Below, one piece after another: positions 23,879-35,794 of a stretch of 64,000 nucleotides of DNA. The stretch comes from Orychophragmus violaceus. Taxonomy: Eukaryota > Streptophyta > Magnoliopsida > Brassicales > Brassicaceae. The notes under the pieces were generated by a model. It was not told where the DNA came from and made no database searches. It saw only the letters and a list, made by a program, of their open reading frames with translations. A program made the position numbers and the translations under genes. Every line of letters starts with the position of its first letter. Position 1 is the stretch's first letter. Location of the stretch: the NCBI GenBank assembly GCA_030180135.1, contig CM058235.1, forward strand, positions 13,253,145-13,317,144, read 5' to 3'.

Positions 23879-25558
23879 CATTGGTTCTGTGGTTTTTCTT
23901 GTTTAGATTCAAGTTTAGGATTGTTTAAAGAGGTGTTTTTGAATCAATCTACTGATAAGAGCAAAACACTTAAGAAACAAGAATTGAAACCTAAACTAAT
24001 GAAATCGCAAAACCCAAACTATATGATTTGGATTACGATCGGCCGAGTGTTAAACCGATCGGCCAAGCCGATCGCATGTATCAATCACGGATCGATAGCA
24101 TGGATCGCGTTGGCCGGTTGGATCGATCGCGTCTCGGCCAGCAACCGTCCCGCGCCAATATCGTGACCGAGAGCCGACTGGATCGTCACGATAGCATGCC
24201 TCGTCACGTCCCGATGATCGCGTCTCGTCCCGCATACGGCCCGGCTGTCCCGATCGCTAGGCGATCGCGTGAAGCCACGACCCAAGCTCGACGATCGCGC
24301 GTCCCGTCCCGAACGATCGTCCCGTCCGGCAGCCGTCTCGATCTCGGATCGATTGCGTGCGGCTTGCGGCTGACGTGATCGCGTGAAACTCACGATTAGG
24401 TCGTGATCGGTTCACGTGATCAATCGGTTCGGTTCGGTTTAAGGTTCGGTTTAAAACTTGATTAAAATCAAACGTCACGGTTTAATAAACAGACTTAATA
24501 AATTTATTAAGTTCTGGTTAAACCGGGATAAGAAATCCAAAGTCGAAAAATTGGATTTTGTGCCTAAACCAGGATTTTCTAATTTGATTTGGTTGGACCA
24601 AATAAATTGAGAAAATCCGGTTTAGTAAATAACCGGTTGACAATTGTGGTCATCGTAGTAATTAATTTTGGTTAAGACCAATTTTAATGAACCAGACCGG
24701 TTATGTCATTTAATTGGGCAATTGGGTTATGTCTTGGACATGAACCAATTCTTGGGCCTCGGGCCAAGAAGTTAAAACAATTGGGCCAATTATTTGAGTC
24801 TTTTCTTCAGAATTAATTTAAAATCTATTTTTATAAAATTATAAATTCGATTTTAAATTAATAAGTTTCCAAAATTTTTGAAATTAGAAAGTTTCTTAAA
24901 ATAGAAGTTTCTAGATTTGCATGTTTTGGATTTTAGGAAATTTCTATAATTAAAAGTTTCTAATTTTAGAAAGCTTCCAAATTTAGTAGGTTTCCCAAAA
25001 AGGAAAGTTTCCCAAAATAGTAATCTTCTATTTTGGGATGAATTTTTAATAAACCTACAAACCTCAAATAATATCAAGCGTTGGATGTCTTGTCCAGTCT
25101 ATGTCAGCTGTCGAAGCCCATTCAATTGTATTCATGGCCTTACAGTGTGAGGGTGTCTACTTTTGCGTGGATAAGACGGTTTGTGATTCATAAATGTCAT
25201 TGGGAGTCCCAGACATTAATGATTACATGACTGTATAGTCTGATTTTCTTGACTAGGCCATCGGGAGTCCCGGGCCTTGAGACATCAGAGTGGATTGGGC
25301 CTCGGGCCCAGATTCACAACCAAGAGTTATATCATGGATATAATTAGCCGACATAGGGCTTACCGATATAAGCTAAGGTTGGGTGATGGCCAGTGGCCCA
25401 CTTTGATCTTAGTTATATGTGGATCTTGGAATCATTATATTCTATTGAGGGTAACTTAAGTTATTGAATATAATGCGTGATTAATCATATTAAATTTAAT
25501 ACGAGATTAATCATATTGAACATATTAACTAATAACCTTTTTATATTATATTTCAGCT
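23879..25558 (+). other. Long leader of copia B with a CpG/GATCG-rich block
   Basis: 1.7 kb without a retained coding frame. Between about 24,030 and 24,380 it is packed with GATCG, CGATCG and CGTCCCG words and is much richer in CpG than the rest of the element. The rest is AT-rich with repeated GGTTTAAA/TTAAGA words. The last bases are TATATTTCAG two bases before the ATG, which look like a 3' splice site. Confidence 0.7.
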
Positions 25559-28500
25559 ATGACTACTACAAGCACTCAAAACACATTCTCAATCCGGTCT
25601 GTTCTCGAGAAGGAGAAGCTGACTGGAACGAACTTCCTGACGTGGTCAAGGAACTTGAGGCTGGTCCTCAAGCAGGAGAAGAAGGATTATGTCCTTCGTG
25701 ATCCCCTCCCCGAGAGGCCTGCTAACAATGCCGCCAGGACTCTGCACAATGCTTGGGAAAAGCATTCGTCAGATGAAAATGATGTCTATTGCCTGATGTT
25801 GGCGACAATGACTGCTGAGCTGCAAATGCAGTTCGAGAGTGTATTGTCACCCATCGAGATAATGGCAAGCCTGAAATCGCTTTTTCAGGAGCAAGCAAGG
25901 ACTGAGAGGTTTCAGACAGTTAAGAACCTCTTAGACTGTAAGTTGGCTGCAAATGCGGCAGTGAGTCCTCATGTCTTGAAGATGATGGGTTATCTCGATC
26001 ATCTTCAGAAACTCGACTGCCCTATCAGCCAGGAACTTGCATGCGACATCGTTCTGCAGTCTTTACCTGCAAGCTATGATCAGTTCATTCTGAACTTTAA
26101 TATGCATGGCTTGAGTAAGACATTGCCTGAGCTTCACGGAATGCTCAAGACTGCATAGCCCAACTTGAGGAAAACAGCCAAGGACCCCAATGTGCTTATG
26201 GTACAGAAGGGCAAGGGCTTTAAGAAATCCTCTGCTAAGGATAAGGGAAAGGCTAAGCCTGTCCAAGTCTCGGACAAGGACACGCCAAAGCCCAAGCCCA
26301 AGTCTAAGGCTGGGCCTACTGACATCTGCAGGTTCTGTAAAGAACCAGGGCATTGGAGGAGAGAATGTAAGAAATTCCAAGAAGGTCTAAAGGAATTGAA
26401 GAAGAAGACTCTCGAGACTTCTTCATCAGGTATTTTTGTTATAGAAGTTAATACAACTACTTCTGATAATACCTCATGGGTTATGGATACTGGTTGTGGG
26501 GCTCATATTTGTACTAATATGCAGGCACTCAGCAACAGTAGAAGGCTGAAGCAAGGACAAGTGGAGCTACGAGTTGGGAATGGAGCGAAAGTTCCTGCAC
26601 TAGCTGTAGGCACATACTTGTTGTCTTTACCTTCGGGATTGATTTTAGAACTCAATAATTGTTATTTTGTACCTGCGATAAGCAGAAATATTATTTCAAT
26701 TTCTTTGTTGGATTTGGAAGGTTATGATTTTTCAGTTAAGAATAAATTATGTTCCTTCAATCGCAACAATTTGTTCTATGGTTGTGCCCCTCTTACGAAT
26801 GGGCTTTACATACTTGATCAATCCGCGCCAATTTATAACATTGATACCAAACGGTTCAAACCTAATGAGGAGAACCGAACGTTTCTATGGCATTGTCGTT
26901 TAGGACACATCAGCGAGAAACGCATCAAGAGGCTCCATTCGAATGGACTTCTTGGCTCATTTTACTTTGAGTCATGTGAGAAATGCGAATCCTGCATGAT
27001 GGGCAAAATGACACGGGCCCCCTTTAATAAACCTAACGAGAGGGCCAGTGACTTATTGGGCCTGATACACACTGATGTGTGTGGCCCAATGTCCACAAAT
27101 GCAAGAGGAAACTATCAGTACTTCATTACTTTCACTGATGATTTCAGTATGTATGGATATGTTTATTTAATGAAACATAAGTCTGAATCTTTTGAGAAGT
27201 TCAGAGAATTCCAAAATGAAGTACATAACCAACTTGGCAAAAGCATTAAGGCTCTTCGGTCCGACCGAGGAGGAGAATACTTAAGCCAAGAATTCAGTGA
27301 TCATCTAAGAGAGTGTGGGATCGTGTCCCAACTCACTCCTCCTGGAACACCTCAATGGAATGGTGTGTCTGAGAGGAGAAATCGGACCTTATTGGATATG
27401 GTTCGATCTATGATGAGTCACACAGACCTTCCAATATCCCTTTGGGGATATGCTCTGCTAACAGCAGTGTTCACTCTAAATAGAGCGCCATCGAAAGCAG
27501 TAGCAAAGACACCATATGAATTATGGACTGGAGTAGCTCCAGTGCTGTCTTATCTTAGAATTTGGGGTTGTGAAGCCTATGTCAAGAGATTAATCTCAGA
27601 CAAGCTTACACCAAATTCTGATAAATGCTACTTCATTGGTTATCCGAAGGAAACCAAGGCTTATTACTTCTATCTACGTTCCGAGAACAAGATATTTGTT
27701 GCCCGGGATTGTAACTTTCTTGAGAGGGAGTTTCTCTCTAAGAAAGACAGTGGGAGTAAGGTACTGCTTGAAGAAATTCAAGATGAACAGGATACTGCTC
27801 AACCTAATGAGGAAGAGCAGCAGGAGGACCTACAAGAAATTGTAGAGCCTGAACCTGTAGTACCTGAAGTTCGAAGATCCGGGAGGATCCGTCACGAACC
27901 CGAGAGATATCAAGGATTCCTCGTGACTAACTGTCATGATCTTCTGATCATTGATGGTGATGAACCACCGAACTTCAATCAAGCCATGATGGGCCCAGAT
28001 TCCTCTAAGTGGCGTAAGGCCACAGATTCCGAAATGGACTCCATGTCGATCAACCAAGTATTTTCGTTGGTTGATTTACCCGCTGGTGTAAAAGCCATCG
28101 AGTGCAAATGGATCTTCAAGAAGAAGATTGACGTGGATGGAAATGTCCAGATTTATAAAGCCAGGTTGGTGGCAAAAGGTTTCAGACAAGTTCACGGTGT
28201 GGATTACGATGAAACCTATTCCCCAGTGGCAATGATGAAATCTATTCGGATTCTACTAGCAACTGCAGCTTTTCATGATTATGAAATTTGGCAGATGGAC
28301 GTGAAAACCGCCTTTCTGAATGGAATTCTGGAAGAGGATGTGTATATGACACAACCTGACGGTTACATAGATCCAAAGAATGCTGGGAAAGTATGCAAGC
28401 TTCATAAATCCATTTATGGATTGAAGCAAGCATCGAGGAGCTGGAATCTTCGTTTTGATGAAGCGATCAAGCAATTTGACTTCATCAGAAACGAAGAAGA

Positions 28501-29536
28501 ACAATGCGTGTATAAGAAAACTAATGGGAGCAAGATAGTATTTCTTATTCTGTATGTCGATGACATACTGCTTCTCGGAAACGACATTCCAATGCTGAAG
28601 TCGGTAAAGGACTGGCTTGGAAGTTGTTTTTCCATGAAAGACATGGGTGAAGCCGCATACGTTCTTGGAATCAGGATCTACCGGGATAGATCTAGAAGGC
28701 TGATAGGCTTGTGTCAAGATTCATACATTGACAAAGTCCTACAAAGATTCAGCATGAAAGATTCCAAGAAGGGCTTCACGCCAATGGTACATGGCACAAC
28801 GCTAAGCAAGAAGCAGAGCCCTACGACGGCTGCTGAGCTTGAGCGCATGAAGAATATTCCTTATGCATCTGCAATAGGATCTATCATGTATGCCATGATC
28901 TGTACTCGTCCTGATGTTGCTTATGCATTGAGCATGACGAGTAGATACCAGTCAAATCCAGGTGAAAACCATTGGATTGCCGTCAAGAATATCCTGAAGT
29001 ATCTAAGACATACTAAAGATAAGTTCTTGGTGTACGGTGGAAGTGATGTGCTTAAAGTCAGTGGATTCACGGACGCAAGTTTCCAGACAGACCAAGATGA
29101 TTTCCGGTCACAGTCCGGTTATATCTTTTGTCTGAATGGCGGTGCAATCAGTTGGAGAAGCTCCAAGCAAGACACCGTTGCTGATTCCACTACAGAAGCT
29201 GAATATATCGCCGCCTCAGAAGCAGCGAAGGAAGCTGTTTGGATACGAAAGTTCATGATCGAACTGGGTGTGATACCGAATGCGGCTGAGCCTCTGGCAC
29301 TGTTTTGTGACAACAATGGTGCTATAGCTCAGGCAAAGGAACCAAGATCACATCAGAAATCCAAGCATGTTAAAAGAAGATTTCACTTGATACGTGACAT
29401 CGTTAATAGAAAGGAAGTCAAGATCAGCCGAGTCCCGACAGATGATAATGTCGCTGATCCGTTGACAAAGCCACTCCCAAGGCCTAAGATCGAGTATCTT
29501 ACTGAAGCTGTAGGCATTAGAAACATTGAAATGTAA
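25559..29536 (+). pseudogene. Copia B gag-pol, one in-frame amber codon
   Basis: Full-length copia polyprotein in a single frame (about 1,326 codons), interrupted only by TAG at 26,156-26,158. Before the stop: gag with TNFLTWSRNL and the UBN2-type region. After it: a Lys-rich linker, zinc knuckle CRFCKEPGHWRREC (about 26,330), protease VMDTGCGAHIC (26,480), pre-integrase WHCRLGHIS with CESCMMGK, integrase LIHTDVCGP, LRSDRGGEY and NGVSERRNRT, reverse transcriptase with KTAFLNG and YVDD (28,555), and RNase H with GFTDASFQ and an RFHLIRD-type end. All catalytic motifs are intact. The TAG sits where GAG (Glu) would be expected, so a single G-to-T change is the simplest cause. Encoded gag would be 199 residues. 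Confidence 0.92.
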
Positions 29537-30387
29537 TCTAAATTTGAGTGGGAGTTTTGGGGCTTTATTTAGTTATTTGATATGTTCTTGTAAAACATTT
29601 TATGATGTTTAATGAAATTATTATTTCAAGATTATTTTAACTGTGATGAAATAATCGTTCCAAAGTGATATGAACCATTTTATAGGTCATCGAAGTAAGT
29701 GACTTGATCTTGAGTTATCAAAGTCATTTAGCTTGATCATGAGACCCTATATTTGATAGATGGCTTATATCATCAAGTCCCTAGTCGAAGGTTGTTGAAA
29801 TTGGAACACCAACAACCGCGTGAGACTGGATTGGTATGTGACTTATGACAAAGTCTCAGTGTGTCATAGATGCTCGGCATCAAAGTCAGTACATAGGTGT
29901 ATGTAGGGTACATACGACCGGACAAGACCCGATTATAAGAACTCTTCAGGATATTTATATTTGTGTCATAAGAGATTCTTACTACGATTATAGAGTATAG
30001 TCCTTAGACCTGAGTTCGCATGCATGTGACTGCACATGAACTAATGCGCTTTGATCATTGTCTAATGCTGTCGTTAAGCGATAGTTATAAGGACCTTGTT
30101 TGGGTGTATTATGAAATGAGTAGTTTACAGTGATGGAACGAGACGGGATTTGTCCCTCCAATATAAATGGAGTGAATATCTCTAGGCCAATCGGAGATTT
30201 GAATACTGAAAAATGCATGGCCATGCTCAAACGGACTGTCCCGAGTCGTTTGGATTGTCAGTATCAAATCAGAGTCCGATGAACAAGATTAGGCTTTATA
30301 AGGATGAAACTAATCTTGCCTTATGACTAATCGAGATATTGAGACAAAAGGATTATGAATACAGAGATTCCAGTTCAAGTGGGAGAT
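29537..30387 (+). other. 3' non-coding region of copia B
   Basis: About 850 bases between the polyprotein stop and the 3' LTR. No gene is seen. This is longer than usual for copia elements (often under 100-200 bases). Confidence 0.6.
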
Positions 30388-31028
30388 TGTTGGAATTGTG
30401 TCCAGTAATCTCTGTACTGTCTCTAGAAAGTAAGAGTATGTCAATGATCAGACATAAGTCATATAATACTGGGGGTCATGATGGCTTGCTAGAGTCCGCT
30501 CATGATCTATAAGTCTTGGACTTATTGCCTTTATTATATGATCCCATATGGGTCACACGCCTAAGCTAACAGGAAACTATGAGGAAACGGCTTAGCAGAA
30601 GTACGGTAAAAGTGCTAGGCATTTACCGAACTTAGAGAGAAATTAATGGGTCTGATTAAATCTGAGGAATTTAATTAGACTGGGAATTTGGGCCCAAAAG
30701 CCCAAAAGAATTAGAGAAGGGTTTTATAAATAAAACCAAGCCTAATTCTCTCTTCCCTAACCCTAAGCCCCTGCGCCGATTTTTCTCTCTCCCTGCGGCC
30801 TCCCTCAGCTCGGTCTAGCAGCCACTTTCCTGCAGTGTGCGTGTGTGAGCCTTTGGAGGATCCATCCCTTGGTGGTTCTGCTGATCTCTGACCTTACCTC
30901 CCATTCCGCTGCATAAACAAGGTAAAAGGTGAGATCCATTAAGTTTCTAAATAAGAGAACCTAGATCTGCATGTTTAGTAGGATGAATCAATTGAGAATT
31001 GAATCAGGAAACACTAAACGATCCCACA
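30388..31028 (+). repeat. 3' LTR of copia B
   Basis: 641 bases, two substitutions from the 5' LTR; followed directly by the ACAAA duplication. Confidence 0.93.
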
Positions 31029-33285
31029 ACAAAGGCACTTGACAGCTCCCTATTCACCCCAACAGAATGGAGTGGTGGAAAGACGAAACAGAACACTTTT
31101 GGAGATGACAAGAAGCATTCTCAAACACATGAGTATACCGAATTATCTCTGGGGAGAGGCCGTGAGACATGCTACTTACCTCATCAACAGAGTCGCAACA
31201 CGAACACTATTGTCAAAAACACCTTATGAAGCGTTTAAAGGAAGAAAACCAAACATTGAGCATGTACGAATCTTTGGGTGCATCTGTTATGCAAAGATCG
31301 AGTCTCAGCACCTAAAGAAACTGGATGACAGATCTCGGACGCTTGTCTACCTCGGAACTGAACCTGGATCGAAGGCTTATAGACTACTTGACCCGACTGC
31401 TCGTAAGATAGTCGTAAGCAGAGACGTTGTGTTTTATGAAAACAAGAGCTGGAAGTGGAACCAAACCAGTGAAAGGTTCGAGCATGAACCAGGAGAATTC
31501 ATAGTTGATATTAACAGAATCAAAGAAACAATCGACGAGAATGTCGATCAGAACAATGGTGATAGAGAACTCACCGAAGAAGTTGAAAAAGAGTGTGAGG
31601 AGGAAAGTCTGGAGGACTGTGAAGAGAACACTGATATACCGCCACTGAGAAGATCAACCAGGCAAACCATGAGACCTAAATATCTAGAAGATTATGTTCA
31701 ACTGGTTGAGTCAAACGACTATGAAGGATTAGCCGAGTTTGAGAGTGAGCAACTACTATTGTCAGTAAACGAAGAACCATGGAACTATGAAGAAGCCAAA
31801 ACAGAGCAAGTATGGAGAGATGCTTGCAGAGAGGATATATCATCCATAGAAAAGAATGGAACATGGATCTTGGTTGACCTTCCAACTGGAACAAAGCCAA
31901 TTGGACTGAAGTGGGTATTCAAGATAAAGCACAATTCTGATGGTAGCATAAACAAGTACAAAGCGAGGCTTGTAGCAAAGGGTTATGTGCAAAAACAAGG
32001 CATAGACTTTGAGGAGGTGTTTGCTCCGGTGGCAAGAATAGAAACAATCAGGCTCATTGTTGCGTTAGCTGCTTCAAACGGATGGGAAGTACATCACTTA
32101 GACGTAAAGACCGCGTTCTTACATGGAGAGCTTAAGGAAGTAGTCTATGTCACACAACCAGAAGGATTTGTGACGAAAGGAAGTGAAACCAAGGTATATA
32201 AACTAAACAAAGCACTCTATGGATTAAGACAGGCTCCCAGAGCATGGAATGAGAAACTCAATATGGTTCTTGAAAAATTAAGTTTTGAAAGATGCTCAAA
32301 GGATCCTTCTCTCTACCGAAAGAAGAGCAATGATCATCTTCTTCTTGTAGCCGTCTATGTGGATGATCTTCTTGTGACAGGATCAAGTCTCCAGCTCATA
32401 TATGAATTCAAGAAAGATATGTCGGCCACATTCGAGATGAGCGACCTAGGAAAGTTGACCTACTATCTTGGAATCGAAGTTTCACAAGAAGAAAGAAGAA
32501 TCACGCTTAAGCAAGGGAGATATGCTAAACGAATTCTAGAAGAAGCTAAGATGGATGAATGCAACGCAGTTCACATCCCAATGGACTCAGGCTTGAAACT
32601 TTCTAAAGCAAAAGAAGAAAGAAATGTCGATGAGAAAGAGTACAGAAGGAACATCGGATGCTTGCGATACTTGATACACACGCGACCCGATCTTTCATTC
32701 AGTGTGGGAGTGTTAAGCAGGTATATGCAGGAACCCAAGGAGTCTCATGGTGCAGCCTTGAAACAAGTACTAAGATATCTGAAAGGAACTAAGACGAGAT
32801 AGAGCTAACCGGATACAGTGACAGCAGCCATAATGTAGATGTAGACGATGGAAGAAGCACAACAGGTCACATATTCTATCTCAACAGATGCCCAATCACT
32901 TGGTGCTCTCAGAAACAAGAGACTGTTGCACTTTCTTCATGCGAGGCAGAATTTATGGCAACAACAGAGGCAGCCAAGCAAGCTATCTGGTTACAGGAAC
33001 TCCTCGGACAAATCGTTAACAAGATGTGCAAAAAGGTAGTTGTCCGAATCGATAACAAATCTGCAATAGCTCTCACAAAGAATCCAGCATTTCATGGACG
33101 AAGTAAACACATACACACACGGTATCACTTTATTCGAGAGTGTGTGGAAAACGAGCTAATAGAAGTACAACACATTCCCGGAGAAGAACAAAAGGCAGAC
33201 ATACTCACCAAGGCACTTGGAAGAATCAAGTTCAAAGAGATGAGAGATCTCATTGGAGTTCAAAATGTTGGAGAAAAGGATTTCA
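31029..33285 (+). pseudogene. Copia A pol, C-terminal part (integrase end, RT, RNase H), frameshifted
   Basis: Resumes the copia A frame after the nested insertion. It has YSPQQNGVVERRNRT with the catalytic Glu of integrase, then a Glu-rich linker, reverse transcriptase with KTAFLHGEL and YVDDLLVTG (near 32,355), and RNase H. A single-base loss near 32,790-32,800 puts a stop (TAG, 32,800-32,802) in the frame. The next frame then continues with LTGYSDSS, TEAAKQAIWLQELL and KADILTKALG to about 33,285. So copia A needs both removal of copia B and one frame repair to have had a full polyprotein. Confidence 0.9.
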
Positions 33286-33301
33286 AGCTTAAGGGGGAGA
33301 A

Positions 33302-33569
33302 TGTTGGATAAGCTTGAGTTAGAAGCTATCTAGAATAAGGAAAACATTAGGAGTTATCTAATGTTAGTTTTCTATTATTTGGAGTTATCTAGAAAAGAGA
33401 TATTTTCCTTTTTAGAGTTAGAGAGATCTCTATATAAGAGTTACCAAAGTTGTGGTAAACCTTAAGAGCTTTAAGAGATTGAGATTACAAGGTTTTGAGT
33501 AAGTTTCCTTGATTTAATAAGAGAGATATTCTTATTGATTATTGAAGTTCTTAATATTCTGATTCAATA
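33302..33569 (+). repeat. 3' LTR of copia A
   Basis: 268 bases, identical by eye to the 5' LTR; followed by GTGAG. Confidence 0.93.
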
Positions 33570-34344
33570 GTGAGTAGATGTATAAGACATGTAACCATTG
33601 AGCCATTTGATAATACGTTGTTTATGATTACAAACAAATTATCTTAAGTTCTCTTTTTTTTTATTCATAATAAATCTCAAATTGATTTGTAACTTAGAAC
33701 CGTACAATAACAATTCATAATAAAAAAATTATCTATAACAAACATATTTACTAATATCTTACAATCATATATATTATAGAAATTATCTGATATTTTTAAA
33801 AAATTTATTAACAGAATTATATATATATATATATATATATCTACTGAATATAATAAAAACAACAATTTAAATCAATATTAAAAAAATTAAAACAATATTA
33901 ATATAATAAAAACTAATTTTATAAAAATATCCTAGTTCAATAAAAATTAAAATTATTTCATAATTGATATAAAATATATTATTGAGTTTTGACAAAAAAA
34001 TGTATGTTACTAAGATTAATATAAAATATGAAATGTTTTTAAATTTTTACTGAACTTGGATTTTTAATAAAATTAGTTTTTATTATATTAATATTGTTTT
34101 AATTTTTAATATTGATTTAAATTGTTGTTTTTATTATATTCAGTAGATATATATATATAAATAATTCTGTTAATAATTTTTTTTTAAAATATCAGATAAT
34201 TTATATAATATATATGATTGCAAGATATTAATAAATATGTTTATTATAGATAAATTTTATATTATGAATTGTTATTGTACGGTTCTAAGTTATAAATCAA
34301 TTTGGGATTTATTATGAATAAAGAAAGAAGAGAACTTAAGATAA

Positions 34345-34420
34345 TTTGTTTGTAATAGCTCAATGGTTACATGTCTTATACACCTACTCACAGGTCTCAG
34401 ATTCGAACCCAGCTGAGTGC
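34345..34420 (+). other. tRNA-like A-box/B-box motif in the MULE right arm
   Basis: TAGCTCAATGG (34,357-34,367) fits the pol III A-box, and AGATTCGAACCC (about 34,387-34,398) resembles a B-box. The spacing is tRNA-like, but I could not draw a complete cloverleaf, so this is not called a tRNA gene. The mirrored left arm keeps the A-box half but lacks the B-box. Confidence 0.45.
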
Positions 34421-34681
34421 TGATTTTTATTTTTCTCGCTGAACAAAACGACGTCGTTTTGGATGACGTCGTATCTGTTTAACAGACCCATAAACAGCGT
34501 CAGATCCTGATGTTAATTTTTTTAACGGTGTTTTAAATTGGTAAAATTAACGGTAAGTTTGGATTTTTTTTTTGAAGTAAACTATTTGTTTGGGTTTGTT
34601 TTGGCAAGTTTCTTAGTCGAGGTATTTTTTAGCCAGATCTGAATAGTTTAGGATTTGTTTGGCTTTTTTCCAATAATTAAA

Positions 34682-34753
34682 TTAGTCTCTTTCTATCATT
34701 GTATTCAAACTAATGATTTTAAAAACCTTCTATGTAATTTTAATGGTTTATTA
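34682..34753. other. Short spacer between two MULE-type elements
   Basis: About 70 bases of AT-rich DNA with no features. Confidence 0.5.
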
Positions 34754-35146
34754 GTACAATAACGGGAAAATTCCATATTAATACACGACTTTAATTTAAA
34801 TTAGCTTTTTAAACAATCAACTTTTGAGGTACCCAAAACAAACCATGAACTTAATTATTTTACCAATTCAAAACACAAACTCGTGAACGATAACTCATAT
34901 TCCTCGCGTCGTTTACAGTCCCTGACGGAACTAAAAACGGTGTTAAAGAAAGTTAACTAAATCGTTAACTTCTAAACCATGGTTAATGAAAATAACAAAA
35001 AAGCTTGAGAAAATTTCATATTAATACACAACTTTAATTATTATTACCTTTTTAAATCACAAACTTTCGAAGTGCCCACAATAATACATGAACTTATTTA
35101 TATTACCTTTTTCCCTCTTCAAAATTTGTTTCTGTTTCTTCTAATA

Positions 35147-35395
35147 CCATCTCCAACCCCACTCTATTTTATACTCCAAACTCCATTTTAGAGTAAATCT
35201 TCTCCAATGGAACTGCATTTTCAACTCCAAAATAGAGTAAAGAATGAGACTACTCCAAATATGGAGTAATACTCTATTTTTAAGTCATGACTCCATTTTT
35301 TACTCTAAAATGGAGTAGGGTTGGAGTAGAACTCAACTCCATTTTGGAGTGACTCCATTTTGGAGTAAATAATGGAGTAATACATTGGAGATACC
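35147..35395. mobile_element. MITE inside the second MULE
   Basis: Bounded by CATCTCCAACCCCACTC on the left and TTGGAGATACCC on the right, with multiple short palindromic words (ACTCCATTTTGGAGT types) inside. It is AT-rich and has no coding frame. Family not resolved; TSD not clear. Confidence 0.55.
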
Positions 35396-35794
35396 CTTCC
35401 AATTAGCCTTTCTAGGGTTTTCTTCTTCGTTGATTGATATGGCTTTGGATGACACAAAACAATCGAAGCGCACAACGAACCATGGCGTTCGAGTCATTGG
35501 AGGGAGAATTTAAGATTATAGTAACGGGAAATGTTGCCACTAGGTGAAAAACATGAACAATTCCAGATCTGATTGAGCCCTAATTATTTTGTTTCAATCT
35601 ATGTTAAGTAGTAGTAACTCTGAAAAATCCCAATCTTCCTTGAAAATATTATCGATTATGTGGGTTTTGTTAGTGGTCGTAGGATTGATGTTGGCTTATT
35701 TCTTGAGGTGTCGACAGAAGTGATGGACTTTGTTGCATCGTGCAAAGCCTTGAACAAGGACAAGCAATTTTTTGATTTAGGGTTTTTGAAAAAA
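35396..35794. other. Unidentified internal sequence of the second MULE
   Basis: About 400 bases between the MITE and the right arm. A frame on the plus strand starts MALDDTKQSKRTTNHG near 35,439 but stops quickly; another open frame (from 35,660) has no recognisable domain. It could be captured host sequence (Pack-MULE style), but nothing identifies a donor gene. Confidence 0.35.

Larger units (their letters stand above)
23225..31028 (+). mobile_element. Copia LTR retrotransposon B (nested in copia A)
   Basis: Complete Ty1/copia element inserted into the integrase part of copia A. LTRs of 641 bases lie at 23,225-23,865 and 30,388-31,028; TSD ACAAA at 23,220-23,224 and 31,029-31,033. Primer site TGGTATCAGAGC at 23,867-23,878; the 3' LTR is preceded by AGTGGGAGAT. 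The LTRs begin TG and end CA and differ at only two sites that I can see (23,288 T versus 30,451 G, and 23,442 A versus 30,605 G). At 7e-9 substitutions per site per year this would be roughly 0.2 million years. A 1.7-kb leader separates the primer site from the ATG. Confidence 0.95.
21064..33569 (+). mobile_element. Copia LTR retrotransposon A (outer), itself interrupted
   Basis: Complete Ty1/copia element. LTRs at 21,064-21,331 and 33,302-33,569 are 268 bases each and identical as far as I can read. TSD GTGAG lies at 21,059-21,063 and 33,570-33,574. The primer site TGGTATCAGAGC (initiator Met tRNA) is at 21,334-21,345 and the polypurine tract AAGGGGGAGAA at 33,291-33,301. The LTRs begin with TG but end with TA. 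A second copia element sits inside the integrase region. With identical LTRs, but necessarily older than the insert it contains, it is a young insertion. Confidence 0.95.
20870..34671. mobile_element. Mutator-like fold-back element, split by nested copia insertions
   Basis: Without the retrotransposon it would be about 1.3 kb and nearly all inverted repeat. The left arm is 20,870-21,063 plus about 33,575-33,975; the right arm is about 34,020-34,671. The ends are GGGAAAAAATGCCAAATAAATC and, on the other strand, GGAAAAAAGCCAAACAAATC, typical of MULE termini, with a flanking 10-bp duplication AATAATTAAA. It has no transposase. The right arm contains about 100 extra bases (34,398-34,495) that the left arm lacks, including half of a tRNA-like motif and the palindrome AAAACGACGTCGTTTT (34,445-34,460). 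Confidence 0.85.

Noticed and set aside
34357..34400. A functional tRNA gene
   Set aside because: A- and B-box-like words are present, but acceptor and anticodon stems could not be paired; kept only as a tRNA-like motif.
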